Assembly (NCBI RefSeq): GCF_008039615.1 | Contig: NZ_VDUZ01000027.1 | Coordinates: forward strand, 51,452 to 115,451 | Length of the DNA: 64,000 nt | Reading direction: 5' to 3' | DNA from: Vineibacter terrae | GTDB lineage: Bacteria > Pseudomonadota > Alphaproteobacteria > Reyranellales > Reyranellaceae | Part shown: piece after piece, positions 1-8,652 of the stretch | How the letters are laid out: each line of letters starts with the position of its first letter | Position numbering within the stretch: the first letter of the stretch is position 1 | Made by a program: the position numbers and the translations under genes | Notes under the pieces: model-generated | Told to the model about the DNA's origin: nothing | The model's database searches: none | The model's input: the letters and a program-made list of their open reading frames with translations, nothing else

Positions 1-659
1 TCCGACTGCAGGCAGCAATCGACGACATGGAACGGCTCGGCGATCCAGGGCGACTTGTCATAGTCGCTCTCGGTCATCGGCTTGCGCATCATGGCGCGCG
101 GATTGTCGATGGCGTGCTGGCGGCAGGTCATGGCGACAGCCGCGAGGTCGCGGTTGGTCGTGCCGTGCTTGATCATGTGGCGCCGGCAGAGCAGCGCGAA
201 ATGCTGCGCCGGCATGGTGATGCCGGCGGTGTCCAGGAACTGCGGCTCGCTGTCGGAATGAACGCCGTGCTCGGCCAGCAGCCGGCTGAACTCGGCGCCG
301 CCGTAGCGCACGCCCGAGGCGCCGTTGAGCGCGCGGTAGACGAGGACGTGGCTGGCTTGCCCGGTGGCCACCGCCATGGCCGCTTGCAGCACGGCGCCGC
401 ACGCCATGTTGCCGCCGGCGGCGAAGTCCGCGAAGTGATTGAGCTGCGGCAGCGCCAGGTCGGTCGCGATGACGGCCGTGGTGACCGAATCACCCAGGCT
501 GTAGCTTACCAGCCCGTCGATATCCGCCGCATCCAGGCCGGCATCGTTGATCGCGTTCCAGCACGCCTCCAGCGCCAGGGCCTCCACCGTGCGCCCTGAC
601 TTGCGCGAGTACTCGGTCCAGCCGATGCCGGCGATCGCGGCCATGGGTTTCGGGTTCAT
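1..659 (-). CDS. SCP-x-type thiolase / acetyl-CoA acetyltransferase family protein (partial)
   Basis: Only the N-terminal 219 residues are visible; the gene runs off the left edge. The start MNPKPMAAIAGIGWTEYSRK and the following GLVSYSLGDS segment are typical of the SCP-x/lipid-transfer branch of the thiolase superfamily, which acts on CoA thioesters of steroid, terpenoid or aromatic side chains. The nucleophile loop reads GGNMACGAV, with Cys87 as candidate catalytic Cys. The ATG lies inside the stop of the upstream ligase (ATGA overlap), so the two are translationally coupled. Known partners of this branch are DUF35 OB-fold proteins, which would lie outside the window. Family assignment is firm; whether it cleaves a 3-ketoacyl-CoA or only binds acyl groups is open. 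Confidence 0.85.
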   Translation of the reverse strand, partial: MNPKPMAAIAGIGWTEYSRKSGRTVEALALEACWNAINDAGLDAADIDGLVSYSLGDSVTTAVIATDLALPQLNHFADFAAGGNMACGAVLQAAMAVATGQASHVLVYRALNGASGVRYGGAEFSRLLAEHGVHSDSEPQFLDTAGITMPAQHFALLCRRHMIKHGTTNRDLAAVAMTCRQHAIDNPRAMMRKPMTESDYDKSPWIAEPFHVVDCCLQS

Positions 660-2296
660 CGCCTCTCTCCTGCTTGCGGCGGCCGGCTGTCCGGCCGCGA
701 TCGCTGCGGCGCGGGGGCCTGCCATGTCTGCTGGCGCACGCCGTGCGCGCGCAGCTCCTGCTTGCGCACCTTCTGGGTCGGGGTCTTGGGCAGCTCGCCG
801 TAGATCTCGATGAAGCGGGGAACGGCAAAGCGCGGCACGAGCGGCTCGCAGAACGCGAATAGCGCCTGCGGCGACAGCACGCTGTCGGGCCGCAGCACGA
901 CGCAGGCCTTCACCTCCTGCTCGCCGGCCTCGGTCGGCGACGCGATGCCGACCACCGCCGCCTCCAGCACGGCCGGATGGGTGAGGATGACCTGCTCGAT
1001 CTCGTACGACGAGATGTTCTCGCTGCGGCGGCGGATGCAGTCCTTCAGGCGGTCGATGAAGTAGTAGAACCCGTCCGCGTCGCGCTTCATGGCGTCGCCG
1101 GTGTGGAACCAGAGGTTGCGCCACGCCTTGACCGTCTCCTCGGGCATGGCGTTGTAGCCGGCCATGAAGGCGTGCGGCGCGCGCGGCCGGATCTGCAGCT
1201 CACCGACGCAGTCGGCCGGCAGCTCGACATCGGTCTCGGGATCGGCGATGCGGCACTCGAACCAGTCGCCCACGATCTTGCCGCAGCTGCCGTCGCGGCG
1301 AGGGATGTCGCGCGGCATGTAAAGCGGACAGTTGGCCTCGGTCGATCCGTAGAGCTCGATCAGCTGCACCCCGAAGCGCTGCTCGAAAGCCTCGCCGAAG
1401 ATAGGCGATATCGGTACGGCCGTCGCGATCTGCAGATTGTGCTCGCGGTCGCGCGTTGTCTCGGGCTGCTTGAAGATGAACTCGGTCATCACCCCCAGCA
1501 GGTTGGTCACGGTGGCGTCGCTGGCGCGGATGTCATCGACCCAGCCGCTGGCGCTGAAGGTTTCCGCCATGCTGACCGGCGCGCCCAGCAGGAGGGCGCC
1601 GAACACCTGCACGATCAGGGCATTGGTATGGAACAGCGGCAGGCAGGTGTACACGCGATCGTCGGCGGTCAGTCCGAGCTGTTCGATATAGATCAGGGGA
1701 TTGAAGTAGATCTGCGCGTGGGGGATCAGCACGCCCTTCGAGGGGCCCGTCGTGCCCGACGTGTAGATGATCGCGCCGATGTCGCTGCCGGTGACCTTGA
1801 CGTCGATGCTGGTCTCGCGCCCATGGCGCACGTCGTCGAACGCCAGCAAGGTCAGGCGGCTGTCGTGCCTCCCTGATACCTGGGGTGCCACGATGACCGT
1901 GTGCAGATGGCCGCATTTTTCCTCGACCTCCTGCAGTCGCGGCAGGAACGACGCGTCGATGATCATCACGCGTGCGGCCGAATTGTTGGCGACATGCACC
2001 AGGAACACGCCGCTATAGGCGGTGTTGACGGTGACCAGCACCGCGCCCAGCCGATTGACCGCGAGCCAGGTCTCGACGAAGGCGGTGCTGTTGCGCATCA
2101 TGACCAGGACGCGGTCGCCATGGCCCACGCCCAGCTCGGCGAGCGCATTGGCAAGCCGGCGCGTGCGCAGCTCCATCTCGCCGAAGGAGATGAACGGCTC
2201 CCCCATCATGCGCACGAACGGCCGATCGGCGCGCCTGTCGGCCTGCATCGCAAGGACCGCCGGCGTCGTCTGCGCCGAGATGTCGGGAATCATCAT
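656..2296 (-). CDS. AMP-dependent acyl-CoA synthetase/ligase
   Basis: A 546-residue class I adenylate-forming enzyme that would activate a carboxylic acid to its CoA thioester using ATP. The phosphate-binding loop YTSGTTGPSKG is at about residues 178-188, the YGSTE adenine motif at 316-320, WFHTGD at 396-401, the hinge around Asp415, and the adenylation lysine in PTQKVRK at about 509. The overall pattern, including RRRSENISSYEIE, is close to the CaiC-like crotonobetaine/carnitine-CoA ligase branch, but the substrate cannot be read from sequence. The start ATG at 2294-2296 has GAGGAGGGA just upstream. Its stop overlaps the thiolase start, and it follows the flavoprotein gene by 19 bases, so it belongs to the same minus-strand operon as the Liv importer. 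Confidence 0.92.
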   Translation of the reverse strand: MMIPDISAQTTPAVLAMQADRRADRPFVRMMGEPFISFGEMELRTRRLANALAELGVGHGDRVLVMMRNSTAFVETWLAVNRLGAVLVTVNTAYSGVFLVHVANNSAARVMIIDASFLPRLQEVEEKCGHLHTVIVAPQVSGRHDSRLTLLAFDDVRHGRETSIDVKVTGSDIGAIIYTSGTTGPSKGVLIPHAQIYFNPLIYIEQLGLTADDRVYTCLPLFHTNALIVQVFGALLLGAPVSMAETFSASGWVDDIRASDATVTNLLGVMTEFIFKQPETTRDREHNLQIATAVPISPIFGEAFEQRFGVQLIELYGSTEANCPLYMPRDIPRRDGSCGKIVGDWFECRIADPETDVELPADCVGELQIRPRAPHAFMAGYNAMPEETVKAWRNLWFHTGDAMKRDADGFYYFIDRLKDCIRRRSENISSYEIEQVILTHPAVLEAAVVGIASPTEAGEQEVKACVVLRPDSVLSPQALFAFCEPLVPRFAVPRFIEIYGELPKTPTQKVRKQELRAHGVRQQTWQAPAPQRSRPDSRPPQAGERR

Positions 2297-2315
2297 CTGC
2301 GTCCCTCCTCAAGCC

Positions 2316-3839
2316 TCAGGCGTCCGCCGGGACGCGCCGCGCGAGCGCGGTGGCATTGCGGGCAGCGATGCGTCCCGAGGTGAAAGCCCATCCGAGGTGA
2401 TGCCCATGTCCCTCCAGCAGGACGCCACCCTGTCCCGTCGAGCCGGCCGCGAACAAGCGTTCCACGGGTCGCTCCCCGTGGACAACCACGCGCAGGTCAT
2501 CGCTCACCTTCACGCCGCCATCCGTCAGCACGATGAAGCTCTGGATCGGGCCCAGCGCATGGAAGGGCGGGCGTGCCAGAGGTGGCGGCAGATCGCTGCC
2601 GCCCGACGCGCGGGCCAGCCGATGGGCGCCGGCCGCGGCCTCCAGCACGTCGCCGTTCATGCCGGTCCGCGCCGCCAGGGCGGCGAGCGACTGCGCGCTG
2701 TGGACGAGGTCGGGGCGGGTGCGGCGATAATCCGGGAAATAGGCGTAGGCCACGCCGGGCGCGGTCGAGACCGGATGAGGCCAGCGCGAATAGCGCTCGG
2801 CGATGGCCTGATCGAAGACGAGATAGGCCGTGTTGTCGGGCTGGGCGGCCACCGCCAGGCCGGGAGGCCCGCCGCCGATGTCGATGCCGGCGCCGGTCGT
2901 GCCGACGAGCAGCGCGCCGTCGCGCAGCAATGACGCCTCCGGCGCCATCACCGTCGTCATGAAGCGCATGATCAGCGGCCGGATCGCGGCCGCGGGAAGA
3001 TGGTGCAAGGCCATCCGCATCAGGAAGGTGAGGCTGCGCCAGGGCGGCACGACCTGGAAGAGGCGCCGGCGCCTGGGCGTGACGAAGCGCAGCACCGGTC
3101 CCAGGATCAGGTCGCCGTTGAGGACCTCGCCGCCGATGTCGAGCACCATCTGCTGGCAATCGCCGGTGTTCGTGCGATTGATCGCCGGAACGGCGGCCAG
3201 GGCTGGGTTGCCGTACAGCGCCTTGAAGTGGCTGCTGCCGCTGTAGTCGCCGCCGGCCAGGATCACGGCCTGGCGGGCCAGGAAGCGCCGGCAGCCGGCG
3301 GGCGTGTCGGCGTCGATGCCGGTCGCCGCCGGGCCGTCGAGCAGGATGCGCCGGGCGCGCGTGTTGAGGCGGATGTCGACGCCGGCGCGCCGTGCCGCAC
3401 GCGTGAGGTGATAGATATAGGCGCGCGATGTCGGCAGGACGTTGTGCATGCGCGGCTGGCGATGCGGCTGCTCGGGCATCGGGCCAAAGAACTCGACGCC
3501 GTGCCGGCGCAGCCAGGCGACGGTCTCGGTCACGTTCTGCGTCAACAGGCGGCGTAGCGCCAGGTTGTCCTTGTCGACCAGGCGGCCTGCCAGCAATCCC
3601 AGGTCGGTGAAATGATCGTCCGCGTTGTCGTCGATTCCGCGCCGCTTCTGATCGGGCGTGCGCGTGGCCGTGATCGACCCGACGGACCATCCCGTGCTGC
3701 CGCCGGTCGCCTCGTTCTTCTCCAGCAGGACCACCGAGGCGCCGCGCGAAGCGGCCTCGATCGCCGCCGCGAGGCCCGAGCCGCCGCCGCCGACCACGAC
3801 GATATCGACGCTCACGGGCTCGTCCACGGGACGCGTCAT
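2316..3839 (-). CDS. FAD-dependent oxidoreductase, fumarate reductase / 3-ketosteroid dehydrogenase-like
   Basis: A 507-residue flavoprotein. The FAD dinucleotide-binding fold VVVGGGGSGLAAAIEAA is at residues 14-30, followed by LEKNEATGGSTGWS; the C-terminal FAD segment reads LFAAGSTGQGGVLLEGHGHH then WAFTSGRIAARNA. This is the FrdA/KstD superfamily, whose members desaturate or reduce C-C bonds next to a carbonyl. The same frame stays open to 4223, but that upstream part is a shadow of the livF gene; the ATG at 3837-3839 gives the normal N-terminus. It lies 11 bases after livF and 19 bases before the ligase, pointing to an acyl-CoA or ring dehydrogenation step in the pathway fed by the transporter. 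Steroid as substrate is a guess. Confidence 0.85.
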   Translation of the reverse strand: MTRPVDEPVSVDIVVVGGGGSGLAAAIEAASRGASVVLLEKNEATGGSTGWSVGSITATRTPDQKRRGIDDNADDHFTDLGLLAGRLVDKDNLALRRLLTQNVTETVAWLRRHGVEFFGPMPEQPHRQPRMHNVLPTSRAYIYHLTRAARRAGVDIRLNTRARRILLDGPAATGIDADTPAGCRRFLARQAVILAGGDYSGSSHFKALYGNPALAAVPAINRTNTGDCQQMVLDIGGEVLNGDLILGPVLRFVTPRRRRLFQVVPPWRSLTFLMRMALHHLPAAAIRPLIMRFMTTVMAPEASLLRDGALLVGTTGAGIDIGGGPPGLAVAAQPDNTAYLVFDQAIAERYSRWPHPVSTAPGVAYAYFPDYRRTRPDLVHSAQSLAALAARTGMNGDVLEAAAGAHRLARASGGSDLPPPLARPPFHALGPIQSFIVLTDGGVKVSDDLRVVVHGERPVERLFAAGSTGQGGVLLEGHGHHLGWAFTSGRIAARNATALARRVPADA

Positions 3840-3850
3840 TGCCGGCCGGC

Positions 3851-4540
3851 CTAGACCGAAAGAATGGGACGGATGCGCTCGATGTCGGCGCTGGCCTGGG
3901 CGCGATCGCCGCAATAGGCGACGCGGCCGCGGTCCAGGACGTAGATCACGTCGGCAACCGAGAGGCTGAACCGCAGGTCCTGCGCCGCGAGCAGCATGGT
4001 CTGGCCCTTGGCCTTCAGGCCCCGGATCATGTCCTCGAGCGTGCGCACGACCAGCGGCGAGAGGCCTTCGGTCGGCTCGTCGATCAGCAGCAGCCGGGGA
4101 TTGCCCACCAGGGTGCGCGCGATCGTCAGCATCTGCTGCTGGCCACCGCTCAGCAGTCCGCCACGGCGGGCGCGGAATTCCTGCAGGGCCGGGAAGAGCT
4201 CGTAGACCGCCTTGCGGTTCCACGGCCCGTCATGCCGCTCGGCGACCTCGAGGTTCTCCTCGACGGTGAGGTCGGCGAAGACGCGCCGGTCCTCGGGAAC
4301 ATAGCCGATGCCGGCGCGTGCGATTCTGTAGGGCGGCAGCGCCGAGATCTCGGTGCCGTCGAGGCGGATCTGGCCGGTCGTGACCGGCGCAATGCCCATG
4401 ATCGACTTCAGGCAGGTCGACTTGCCGACGCCGTTGCGGCCGATCAGGCAGACCATGTCGCCTTCGCCGACCTTGACGTCGACGTCGAACAGCACATGGG
4501 CAGGCCCGTAGAACGTGTTGATCGCCTCACACGTGAGCAT
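3851..4540 (-). CDS. livF: Branched-chain-type ABC transporter ATPase, LivF family
   Basis: A 229-residue ATPase of a HAAT/Liv importer. Walker A GRNGVGKST is at about residues 34-42, the signature LSGGQQQ at 130-136 and Walker B LLLIDEPTEGL at 150-160. The switch region reads AAQDLRF where most LivF proteins have VEQN. I place the start at the ATG at 4538-4540 because GGTGAGGG lies 6-8 bases upstream and the protein then begins like other LivF proteins; a GTG at 4552 would add four residues. It overlaps the end of livG by 14 bases and is the last transport gene before the catabolic enzymes. Confidence 0.92.
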   Translation of the reverse strand: MLTCEAINTFYGPAHVLFDVDVKVGEGDMVCLIGRNGVGKSTCLKSIMGIAPVTTGQIRLDGTEISALPPYRIARAGIGYVPEDRRVFADLTVEENLEVAERHDGPWNRKAVYELFPALQEFRARRGGLLSGGQQQMLTIARTLVGNPRLLLIDEPTEGLSPLVVRTLEDMIRGLKAKGQTMLLAAQDLRFSLSVADVIYVLDRGRVAYCGDRAQASADIERIRPILSV

Positions 4541-5309
4541 CGTCGCCCTCACCCAGGTAGACGTCGCGCACGCGCGGATCGCTGCGCACCGCGGCGGGCG
4601 TGCCCTGCACCAGGCGGCGGCCCTGGTGCATGACGGTGATGCGATGGGCGTTGTCGAACACCATGTCGATGTCGTGCTCGGTGAAGAGCACCGAGATCTG
4701 CCGCTCGGCGCTCAGGGAACGGATGATGCCGACGACGATCTCGCGCTCGGCGCCGCTCATGCCGGCTGTGGGCTCGTCGAGCAGCAGCACCTGCGGATCG
4801 CCGGCCAGCGCGATGGCGAACTCCAGGCGCTTGCGGTCACCGGCCGCCAGCTCGCCGCCCATGCGCGCGCCCATGCCGGCGATCTGCACGCGGGCCAGCA
4901 GCTCATGCGCCTCGTCGCGGTAGCGCTCGCCGGTGAGGCGGAACGGGTGGCGGCAGTCGCCACGCTGGGCCAGCAGCGCCAGCTGCACGTTCTGGTGGAC
5001 GGTGAAGCCGGTGAAGATGCTGGTGATCTGGAACGAGCGGGCGATGCCCAGGCGGGCCCGCCGATGCGGCGGCACATGCGTGATCCGCTGGTCGCCATAA
5101 TGCACGTCGCCGCGTGTCGGCCGCAGCAGGCCGGAGATCACGTTGAGCAGCGTGCTCTTGCCGGCGCCGTTGGGCCCGATGATGGCGTGGATCTCGCCGC
5201 GCTGCAGGTCGATGGACACATCGTCCAGCGCCCGGAAGCCGCCGAAATGCATGCTCACGGACGTGACCGACACGATGGCCGGAGAGGGGCTCGGGGACGG
5301 CGCGGTCAT
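4527..5309 (-). CDS. livG: Branched-chain-type ABC transporter ATPase, LivG family
   Basis: A 260-residue ATPase with Walker A GPNGAGKST at about residues 45-53 and Walker B LLLDEPTAGM at 175-184. The signature is LAAGDRKRLE, a degenerate form also common in LivG proteins. The first 20 residues form a short Pro/Ser-rich lead before the core fold. The start ATG at 5307-5309 overlaps the livM stop as ATGA, so it is translationally coupled. The frame upstream of 5309 remains open but is a shadow of livM. It pairs with LivF to energise the LivH/LivM permease. Confidence 0.92.
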   Translation of the reverse strand: MTAPSPSPSPAIVSVTSVSMHFGGFRALDDVSIDLQRGEIHAIIGPNGAGKSTLLNVISGLLRPTRGDVHYGDQRITHVPPHRRARLGIARSFQITSIFTGFTVHQNVQLALLAQRGDCRHPFRLTGERYRDEAHELLARVQIAGMGARMGGELAAGDRKRLEFAIALAGDPQVLLLDEPTAGMSGAEREIVVGIIRSLSAERQISVLFTEHDIDMVFDNAHRITVMHQGRRLVQGTPAAVRSDPRVRDVYLGEGDDAHV

Positions 5310-6289
5310 CGGGCGCGGCGCCGCAGGCGCTCCCAGGCGGCGATGACGGCGCCGGCCACGCCGCCGGGCAGGTAGAGCACGACGAGCAGCACGATCACCC
5401 CGAACACCAGCAGCGGGTATTCGGAGTAGGTCGTGATCACGAAGTTGGTGAAGACGAAGATGGCAGCGCCGACGATGGGGCCGGCGAACGTGTAGATGCC
5501 GCCGGCCAGGGCCATCAGCACCGGCTCGGCCGACTGGCTCCAGTGAAGCAGGGACGGGAACGCCATCTGCTGCAGCGGCGCGCGCATGGCGCCGGCGATC
5601 CCGGCGAAGGCGCCGGCGATGACGAAGGCGCCCAGCTCGTAGTTGCGCACGCCCAGCCCGACGAAGATCGCGCGCTGGCGGTTCTCGCGGATGGCGTTGA
5701 GGGCCGTCCCGAACGCCGACAGCGTGATCAGGCGCAGCGCGGCCAGCGACACCAGCGTCACGGTGAGCACGAAGAGGTAATAGTTCCGCGCCGGCAGCAG
5801 CCAATCGGGCGGCATCACCGGCAGGCCGTCGTCGCCGCCGGTGAAGCCGTACCAGCCCATCACCACCGTGTGCAGGAGCTGGCCGAAGGCCAGCGTGAGC
5901 ATGGCGAAATACATGCCGGTCACGCGCACCGCGAACCAGCCGACCGCCAGCGCGATCGCGCCGGCGATGAAGGGGCTGGCCAGCAGGCCGATATAGACCG
6001 GCACGGCGAGCTTGTTGAACAGAATGGCGACGGTATAGGCGCCGAGCCCGTAGTAGGCGGCGTGGCCGAAGGACAGCATGCCGGCCTGGCCCAGCAGCAG
6101 ATTATAGCTCACGGCGAAGAGCGCCATGATCAGGAAGTCGATGGACAGGAACAGGTAGCTCTCGCCCAGCACGAAGGGTAGCAGGTAGAGCCCGATGATC
6201 AGGCCGCCGACGATGACAGTCTTGGTCCGCATCGACAGCGCAGCGCTGCCGGCTGCCGGCTGGAGAGGGGGCAGGGGCTGGGCGGTCAT
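5306..6289 (-). CDS. livM: Branched-chain-type ABC transporter permease, LivM family
   Basis: A 327-residue inner-membrane permease with about eight to ten hydrophobic segments. The family hallmark LLGQAGMLSFGHAAYYGLGAY lies near residues 69-88, and the C-terminal part contains LALAGGIYTFAGPIVGAA, as in LivM/BraE. The start ATG at 6287-6289 overlaps the livH stop as ATGA; the reading frame is open further upstream only as a livH shadow. The first 20 residues are a cytoplasmic Pro/Ala-rich tail. It forms the translocation channel with LivH. Confidence 0.93.
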   Translation of the reverse strand: MTAQPLPPLQPAAGSAALSMRTKTVIVGGLIIGLYLLPFVLGESYLFLSIDFLIMALFAVSYNLLLGQAGMLSFGHAAYYGLGAYTVAILFNKLAVPVYIGLLASPFIAGAIALAVGWFAVRVTGMYFAMLTLAFGQLLHTVVMGWYGFTGGDDGLPVMPPDWLLPARNYYLFVLTVTLVSLAALRLITLSAFGTALNAIRENRQRAIFVGLGVRNYELGAFVIAGAFAGIAGAMRAPLQQMAFPSLLHWSQSAEPVLMALAGGIYTFAGPIVGAAIFVFTNFVITTYSEYPLLVFGVIVLLVVLYLPGGVAGAVIAAWERLRRRAR

Positions 6290-7161
6290 GTGTTGCGGCC
6301 CAGCAGGCCTTGCGGGCGGATCAGCAGGACCGCGCACAGGGCGATGAAGACGAAGGCGATCGCCAGCTTGGGCACGAACAGGATGCCGACGGCATGCACG
6401 ACGCCGATCAGCACGGCACCGATCAGAGCCCCCATGACGTTGCCGACACCGCCGATGATGATCACCGCGAAGGACTCGATGATGATCGAGGAGTCGATGC
6501 CCAGCGAGACCGAGCCGACCGGCGCCGCGAGCACGCCGCCCAGCCCGGCCAGGCCGGCGCCCAGCGCGAAGACCCCGGTGAAGAGGCGCTGCACGTTGAC
6601 ACCCAGGGCGCCGATCATCTCGCCGTCGGCGACGGCGGCGCGGATGGTCTTGCCGAAACGGGTGCGGGTCAGCAGCAGATGCAGTCCGACCGCGATCAAC
6701 ACGCCGACCAGGATGAGCATGGCGTTGTAGGTCGGGAACGGCATGTCGAGGATCGTGATCGCGCCGTCGAGGCCGGCGGGACGCGCCACGGTGCGATAGT
6801 CGCTCCCCCACAGCATCTTGATGCCGTCGGCGACGATCAGCGTGATGGCATAGGTGAGGATGAGCTGGTACTGGTGCGGCCGCGTCGCGATGCGCTTGAG
6901 CAGCCCCCATTCGATGAGGGCGCCGACGCCGGCGACGATCGGCGGCGCCAGGCACAGGGCGGCGAGGAAGCCCCATGTCCTGTCGCCGACCATCGTCGCG
7001 ACTGAATAGGTCAGGAAGGCCGCCAGCATGTAGAAGGAGCCATGCGCGAAGTTGGCGATGCGCATGGTGCCGAAGATCAGCGTCAGCCCTGAGGCGACGA
7101 CAAAGAGAACCATGCCCCGGCTGAGACCGCTCAGGGCCTGGATGAGGATCTCATCCATCAT
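6286..7161 (-). CDS. livH: Branched-chain-type ABC transporter permease, LivH family
   Basis: A 291-residue permease, the usual LivH length. The family marker GLTLIFGTMRIANFAHGSFYM lies near residues 25-44, and a conserved late segment GGVGNVMGALIGAVLIG is also present. It begins 42 bases after the stop of the binding-protein gene and ends in an ATGA overlap with livM. Two Met codons are adjacent at the start (7161 and 7158); either gives an essentially identical protein. Confidence 0.93.
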   Translation of the reverse strand: MMDEILIQALSGLSRGMVLFVVASGLTLIFGTMRIANFAHGSFYMLAAFLTYSVATMVGDRTWGFLAALCLAPPIVAGVGALIEWGLLKRIATRPHQYQLILTYAITLIVADGIKMLWGSDYRTVARPAGLDGAITILDMPFPTYNAMLILVGVLIAVGLHLLLTRTRFGKTIRAAVADGEMIGALGVNVQRLFTGVFALGAGLAGLGGVLAAPVGSVSLGIDSSIIIESFAVIIIGGVGNVMGALIGAVLIGVVHAVGILFVPKLAIAFVFIALCAVLLIRPQGLLGRNT

Positions 7162-7203
7162 GTGAAGACAGCCTTGCCGGGGGAACGCTGGCGCTGCTCG
7201 GCG

Positions 7204-8436
7204 TCACTTCGCCTTGCGGGCTTCCAGCACTTCGGCCTCGCTCGGCCAGATCTTGTCGGCCGGGACGCGCTCGACCTCGGCCAGCACCTTGAACGGCACC
7301 TTGTCGCCGGCCGCGGTCTTGCCGATGAATGAGGGCACGTCGCCCTGGTGGTCGAGCTGCCGGAACCTGGTCCTGCCGCGCAGCAGGTCGAACGTGCCGG
7401 CCTCCAGCGCCTTGACCAGGGCGGCGGATTCGACGCTCTGCGCGTCCTTGATCGCGCCGGCATAGGCCATCACCGCCTCGTAGCCCATGATCGCGAAATC
7501 AGCGGGATAGTCGTTGTACTTCGCCCGGTAGCGCTCGACGAAGCGGCTCGCCGTGTCGCCCGGCATGGCGAAGAAGGGTGCCCGCATCTGCCCCCAGATG
7601 CCGTCGGGCATTTCCTGGCCCAGCGCCTTGAGGTCGTCCATGAACAGCAGCGTGCCGACGGCCGTGCGGTTGAACAGCCCGTAGGGCTTGGCCTGCTTGA
7701 TGAAGCCGACCAGATCGGCGCCCCAGAGATAGGAGAACAAGACATCGGGCTTGGCCGAGGCGAGCTTGGTGATGTAGCTCGTATAGTCGGGCTCGCCCAG
7801 CTTGGGCCATGCCTCGGTGATGAACTCGGCGCCGGGATTGACCTTGGCCAGCCGCTCCTTGAAGAATTTCAGCCCCTGGTGCGACGCCTCGTAGTCGCCG
7901 CCGATGAAGGCGAACTTCTTGCCCTTGGGGCCCATCACCTCGGCCATCGCGCGTGCTTCCATCAGGCCGCTGGGGACCAGCGTGAAGAAGTGCGGATGGA
8001 AGAGCTCCATGGGCAGACGCGGCGTGTTCGGCGTCGTCATGATCACGGGCTTCTGGTACTGCCTGGCCACCGCCGACACGGTGAGGCCGACGGCGCTGGA
8101 GTTCGGCCCGATCAGGACGTCGACCTTCTCGCGCGTGATCAGGTCGCGCGTGTGCGTGGTGCCGAGATCCGGCTTGAGCTGCGAGTCTCGGACCAGCAGC
8201 GCCACCTTGCGGCCGAGCAGCCCGCCAGCGGCGTTGACCTCGTCGATGCCCAGCTCGACGCCATTCACCGTCGATCGGGTGTAGCTGGCGGCGATGCCGG
8301 TGAGGTCGGTCGTGAGCCCGATCTTGATGTCCGACTGCGCCCGCGCGGCACCGGCCATCGAGGGACCAAGCGCCATCGCGCCCAGCATGGCGCGCGTCAC
8401 GGCGCGCCGGCCATAGGCTTTCTGTATCACCTTCAC
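7204..8436 (-). CDS. Periplasmic substrate-binding protein of a Liv/HAAT-type ABC importer
   Basis: About 410 residues, type I periplasmic-binding fold: an export signal ending near GAARAQS, then DIKIGLTTDLTGIAASYT, NAAGGLLGRKVALLVRDSQ and LIGPNSSAVGLTVSAVARQYQ. This matches the branched-chain amino-acid/amide/aromatic-acid binding family. I prefer the GTG at 8434-8436 because GGAGGG lies seven bases upstream; the ATG at 8452-8454 would place that Shine-Dalgarno inside the gene. It heads the operon livH-M-G-F-flavoprotein-ligase-thiolase, so its ligand is probably the acid those enzymes degrade. A FadR-like palindrome lies about 110 bases upstream. Confidence 0.9.
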   Translation of the reverse strand: MKVIQKAYGRRAVTRAMLGAMALGPSMAGAARAQSDIKIGLTTDLTGIAASYTRSTVNGVELGIDEVNAAGGLLGRKVALLVRDSQLKPDLGTTHTRDLITREKVDVLIGPNSSAVGLTVSAVARQYQKPVIMTTPNTPRLPMELFHPHFFTLVPSGLMEARAMAEVMGPKGKKFAFIGGDYEASHQGLKFFKERLAKVNPGAEFITEAWPKLGEPDYTSYITKLASAKPDVLFSYLWGADLVGFIKQAKPYGLFNRTAVGTLLFMDDLKALGQEMPDGIWGQMRAPFFAMPGDTASRFVERYRAKYNDYPADFAIMGYEAVMAYAGAIKDAQSVESAALVKALEAGTFDLLRGRTRFRQLDHQGDVPSFIGKTAAGDKVPFKVLAEVERVPADKIWPSEAEVLEARKAK

Positions 8437-8545
8437 GACGTTCCCTCCGTCCATCTATGGCGCGGCTTGTGCCGCTGCCGCGCTGCCCCCGAACATCCAC
8501 CCCGTCTCGAGAAGTGGCGGATTTCCACCGAAAGACTCGAGTATC

Positions 8546-8559
8546 TGAATGTTCATTCA
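8546..8559. promoter_or_regulatory. Candidate TetR-family operator, TGAATG-TT-CATTCA
   Basis: A perfect inverted repeat with six-base arms and a two-base centre, in an AT-rich patch of an otherwise GC-rich region. It is about 110 bases upstream of the binding-protein gene and just beyond the 3' end of the TetR gene. The arms match those of the TGAATGANTCATTCA operator known for Bacillus FadR, a TetR protein that responds to acyl-CoA. I infer that the neighbouring TetR protein binds here to control the operon. Confidence 0.55.
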
Positions 8560-8652
8560 ATTCAAAACTTGGCATTGCCTCCAATCGCCAGTCAAGAAGT
8601 TTGTTGGCGTGCGGGATGTCGCTGTGGTGGAGGGACGGGCAGGCGCCGGCGA

